A stretch of 64,000 nucleotides of DNA from Caballeronia glebae (lineage in GTDB: Bacteria > Pseudomonadota > Gammaproteobacteria > Burkholderiales > Burkholderiaceae), in assembly GCF_001545035.1 (NCBI RefSeq), contig NZ_FCOJ02000034.1:16876-80875 (forward strand), in the 5' to 3' direction. How positions within the stretch are numbered: position 1 is the first letter of the stretch; each line of letters begins with the position of its first letter. Made by a program: the position numbers and the translations under genes. This document shows positions 63,586-64,000 of the stretch, one piece after another. Below the pieces are notes generated by a model. The model had not been told where the DNA came from, searched no databases, and saw only the letters and a list, made by a program, of their open reading frames with translations.

Positions 63586-64000
63586 ATGAACATCCTGCAT
63601 ATTGATTGCAGCCCGAGACTGAAGTCGCATAGTAGATTACTGTCGGCGGCGATCGTCGAGAGGCTTCTCGCGGTTGTGCCAAACGCACGCGTTGCACGTA
63701 GGGATCTCGGAATCGAACCAATTCCTCACACAGAAGCGGCATATGCCGCCGCGCTTTCGACGCCAAGGTCGCTGGCTGACGCGGGGCGTACCGCCCATGC
63801 TGTGCTGCCTGCTGAGCGGCTCATCAAAGAGGTCGAGCGTGCAGACGTACTGGTCATAGGCACACCGATGAATAACTTCACCGTGCCGTCCGTTTTGAAG
63901 GCCTGGATAGATCAGATCCTTAGCAGGCCGCTGAAATACACTCGAGTTGAAGCGGCCTCGCTCCAATCACAAGGCTTTCGCCGCGAGGTTTTCGCATTGT
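63586..64000 (+). CDS. azoR: FMN-dependent NADH-azoreductase/quinone reductase (partial)
   Basis: The ATG at 63586 (GGAG upstream) starts a flavodoxin-like AzoR protein: MNILHIDCSPRLKSHSRLLS with the FMN phosphate loop, ADVLVIGTPMNNFTVPSVLKAWIDQI, and the later EVFAL strand. 138 codons are visible before the window ends, about two-thirds of the usual 200. The segment after SRPLKYTRVE departs from the usual family text, so a small indel there is possible. It reduces quinones or azo compounds in the cytoplasm with NADH. Confidence 0.85.
   Translation, partial: MNILHIDCSPRLKSHSRLLSAAIVERLLAVVPNARVARRDLGIEPIPHTEAAYAAALSTPRSLADAGRTAHAVLPAERLIKEVERADVLVIGTPMNNFTVPSVLKAWIDQILSRPLKYTRVEAASLQSQGFRREVFAL

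Overview
The window looks like accessory chromosome or megaplasmid DNA from a Burkholderiaceae beta-proteobacterium of the Paraburkholderia/Caballeronia type. The evidence is high GC with strong GC3, a Burkholderia-type trimeric porin end, LysR-rich catabolic clusters, orphan periplasmic binding proteins, IS91 and IS4 elements, and a YcgR/CspA/MarR neighbourhood. The species call is inference. No rRNA, tRNA or CRISPR array was seen.

Layout. 1-8.4 kb: a truncated lipoprotein gene; a secreted trypsin-like protease facing a small secreted protein that resembles only the protease's N-terminal pro-region; then a minus-strand run of cyclase-homology/TPR protein, PAP2 phosphatase/haloperoxidase-like protein and cytoplasmic subtilase. 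9-17.6 kb: a peptide-type ABC binding protein, two paralogous small proteins of unknown family, a cold-shock protein, a YcgR-like PilZ protein, a membrane protein, a winged-helix regulator and a TonB-dependent receptor. Three copies of the palindrome TTATCA-N3-TGATAA lie in the promoter regions of the cold-shock, YcgR and regulator genes and suggest a small regulon.

18.4-23.3 kb: nested mobile elements. An IS91-family transposase gene with its upstream tyrosine recombinase gene (frameshifted) is split by a recombinase-in-trio (RIT) element. In that element the second and third recombinases are fused by an in-frame deletion. 23.5-25.4 kb: an M20 amidohydrolase coupled to a TRIC-type membrane protein.

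25.8-47.8 kb: a catabolic island. Its left edge is a recombination junction between a 3' porin fragment and a 3' fragment of a MaoC-type hydratase. A twice-frameshifted semialdehyde dehydrogenase, a CitE-type lyase and a LysR regulator follow, resembling remains of an itaconate/citramalyl-CoA-type route. Next come an MFS carrier, an oxalomesaconate-hydratase-like protein (LigJ type) and an RraA-type aldolase (LigK type), without a ring-cleavage dioxygenase. A second LysR precedes a long co-directional set: family III CoA-transferase, HMG-CoA-lyase-like enzyme, VOC protein, SMP-30 lactonase, MFS carrier, DctA-like carrier lacking its substrate arginine, D-2-hydroxyacid dehydrogenase, beta-hydroxyacid dehydrogenase, IlvD/Edd dehydratase and a SAF-domain oxidoreductase. 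Together they read as lactone opening, dehydration, oxidation, CoA activation and retro-aldol cleavage of a hydroxylated, probably branched, carboxylic acid. I do not recognise this as a described pathway.

48.3-64 kb: two very similar orphan Leu/Ile/Val-type binding proteins flank a giant SAM-cyclase-AAA-TPR regulator, a decayed IS4 transposase, a receiver-domain remnant and a RidA-family lipoprotein. Then come a broken nhaA, a small secreted cysteine-containing protein, an alpha/beta hydrolase, a MocR regulator and the start of an azoreductase gene. Single-base frameshifts recur (recombinase, dehydrogenase, IS4, nhaA), so either the region is decaying or the assembly has indel errors.
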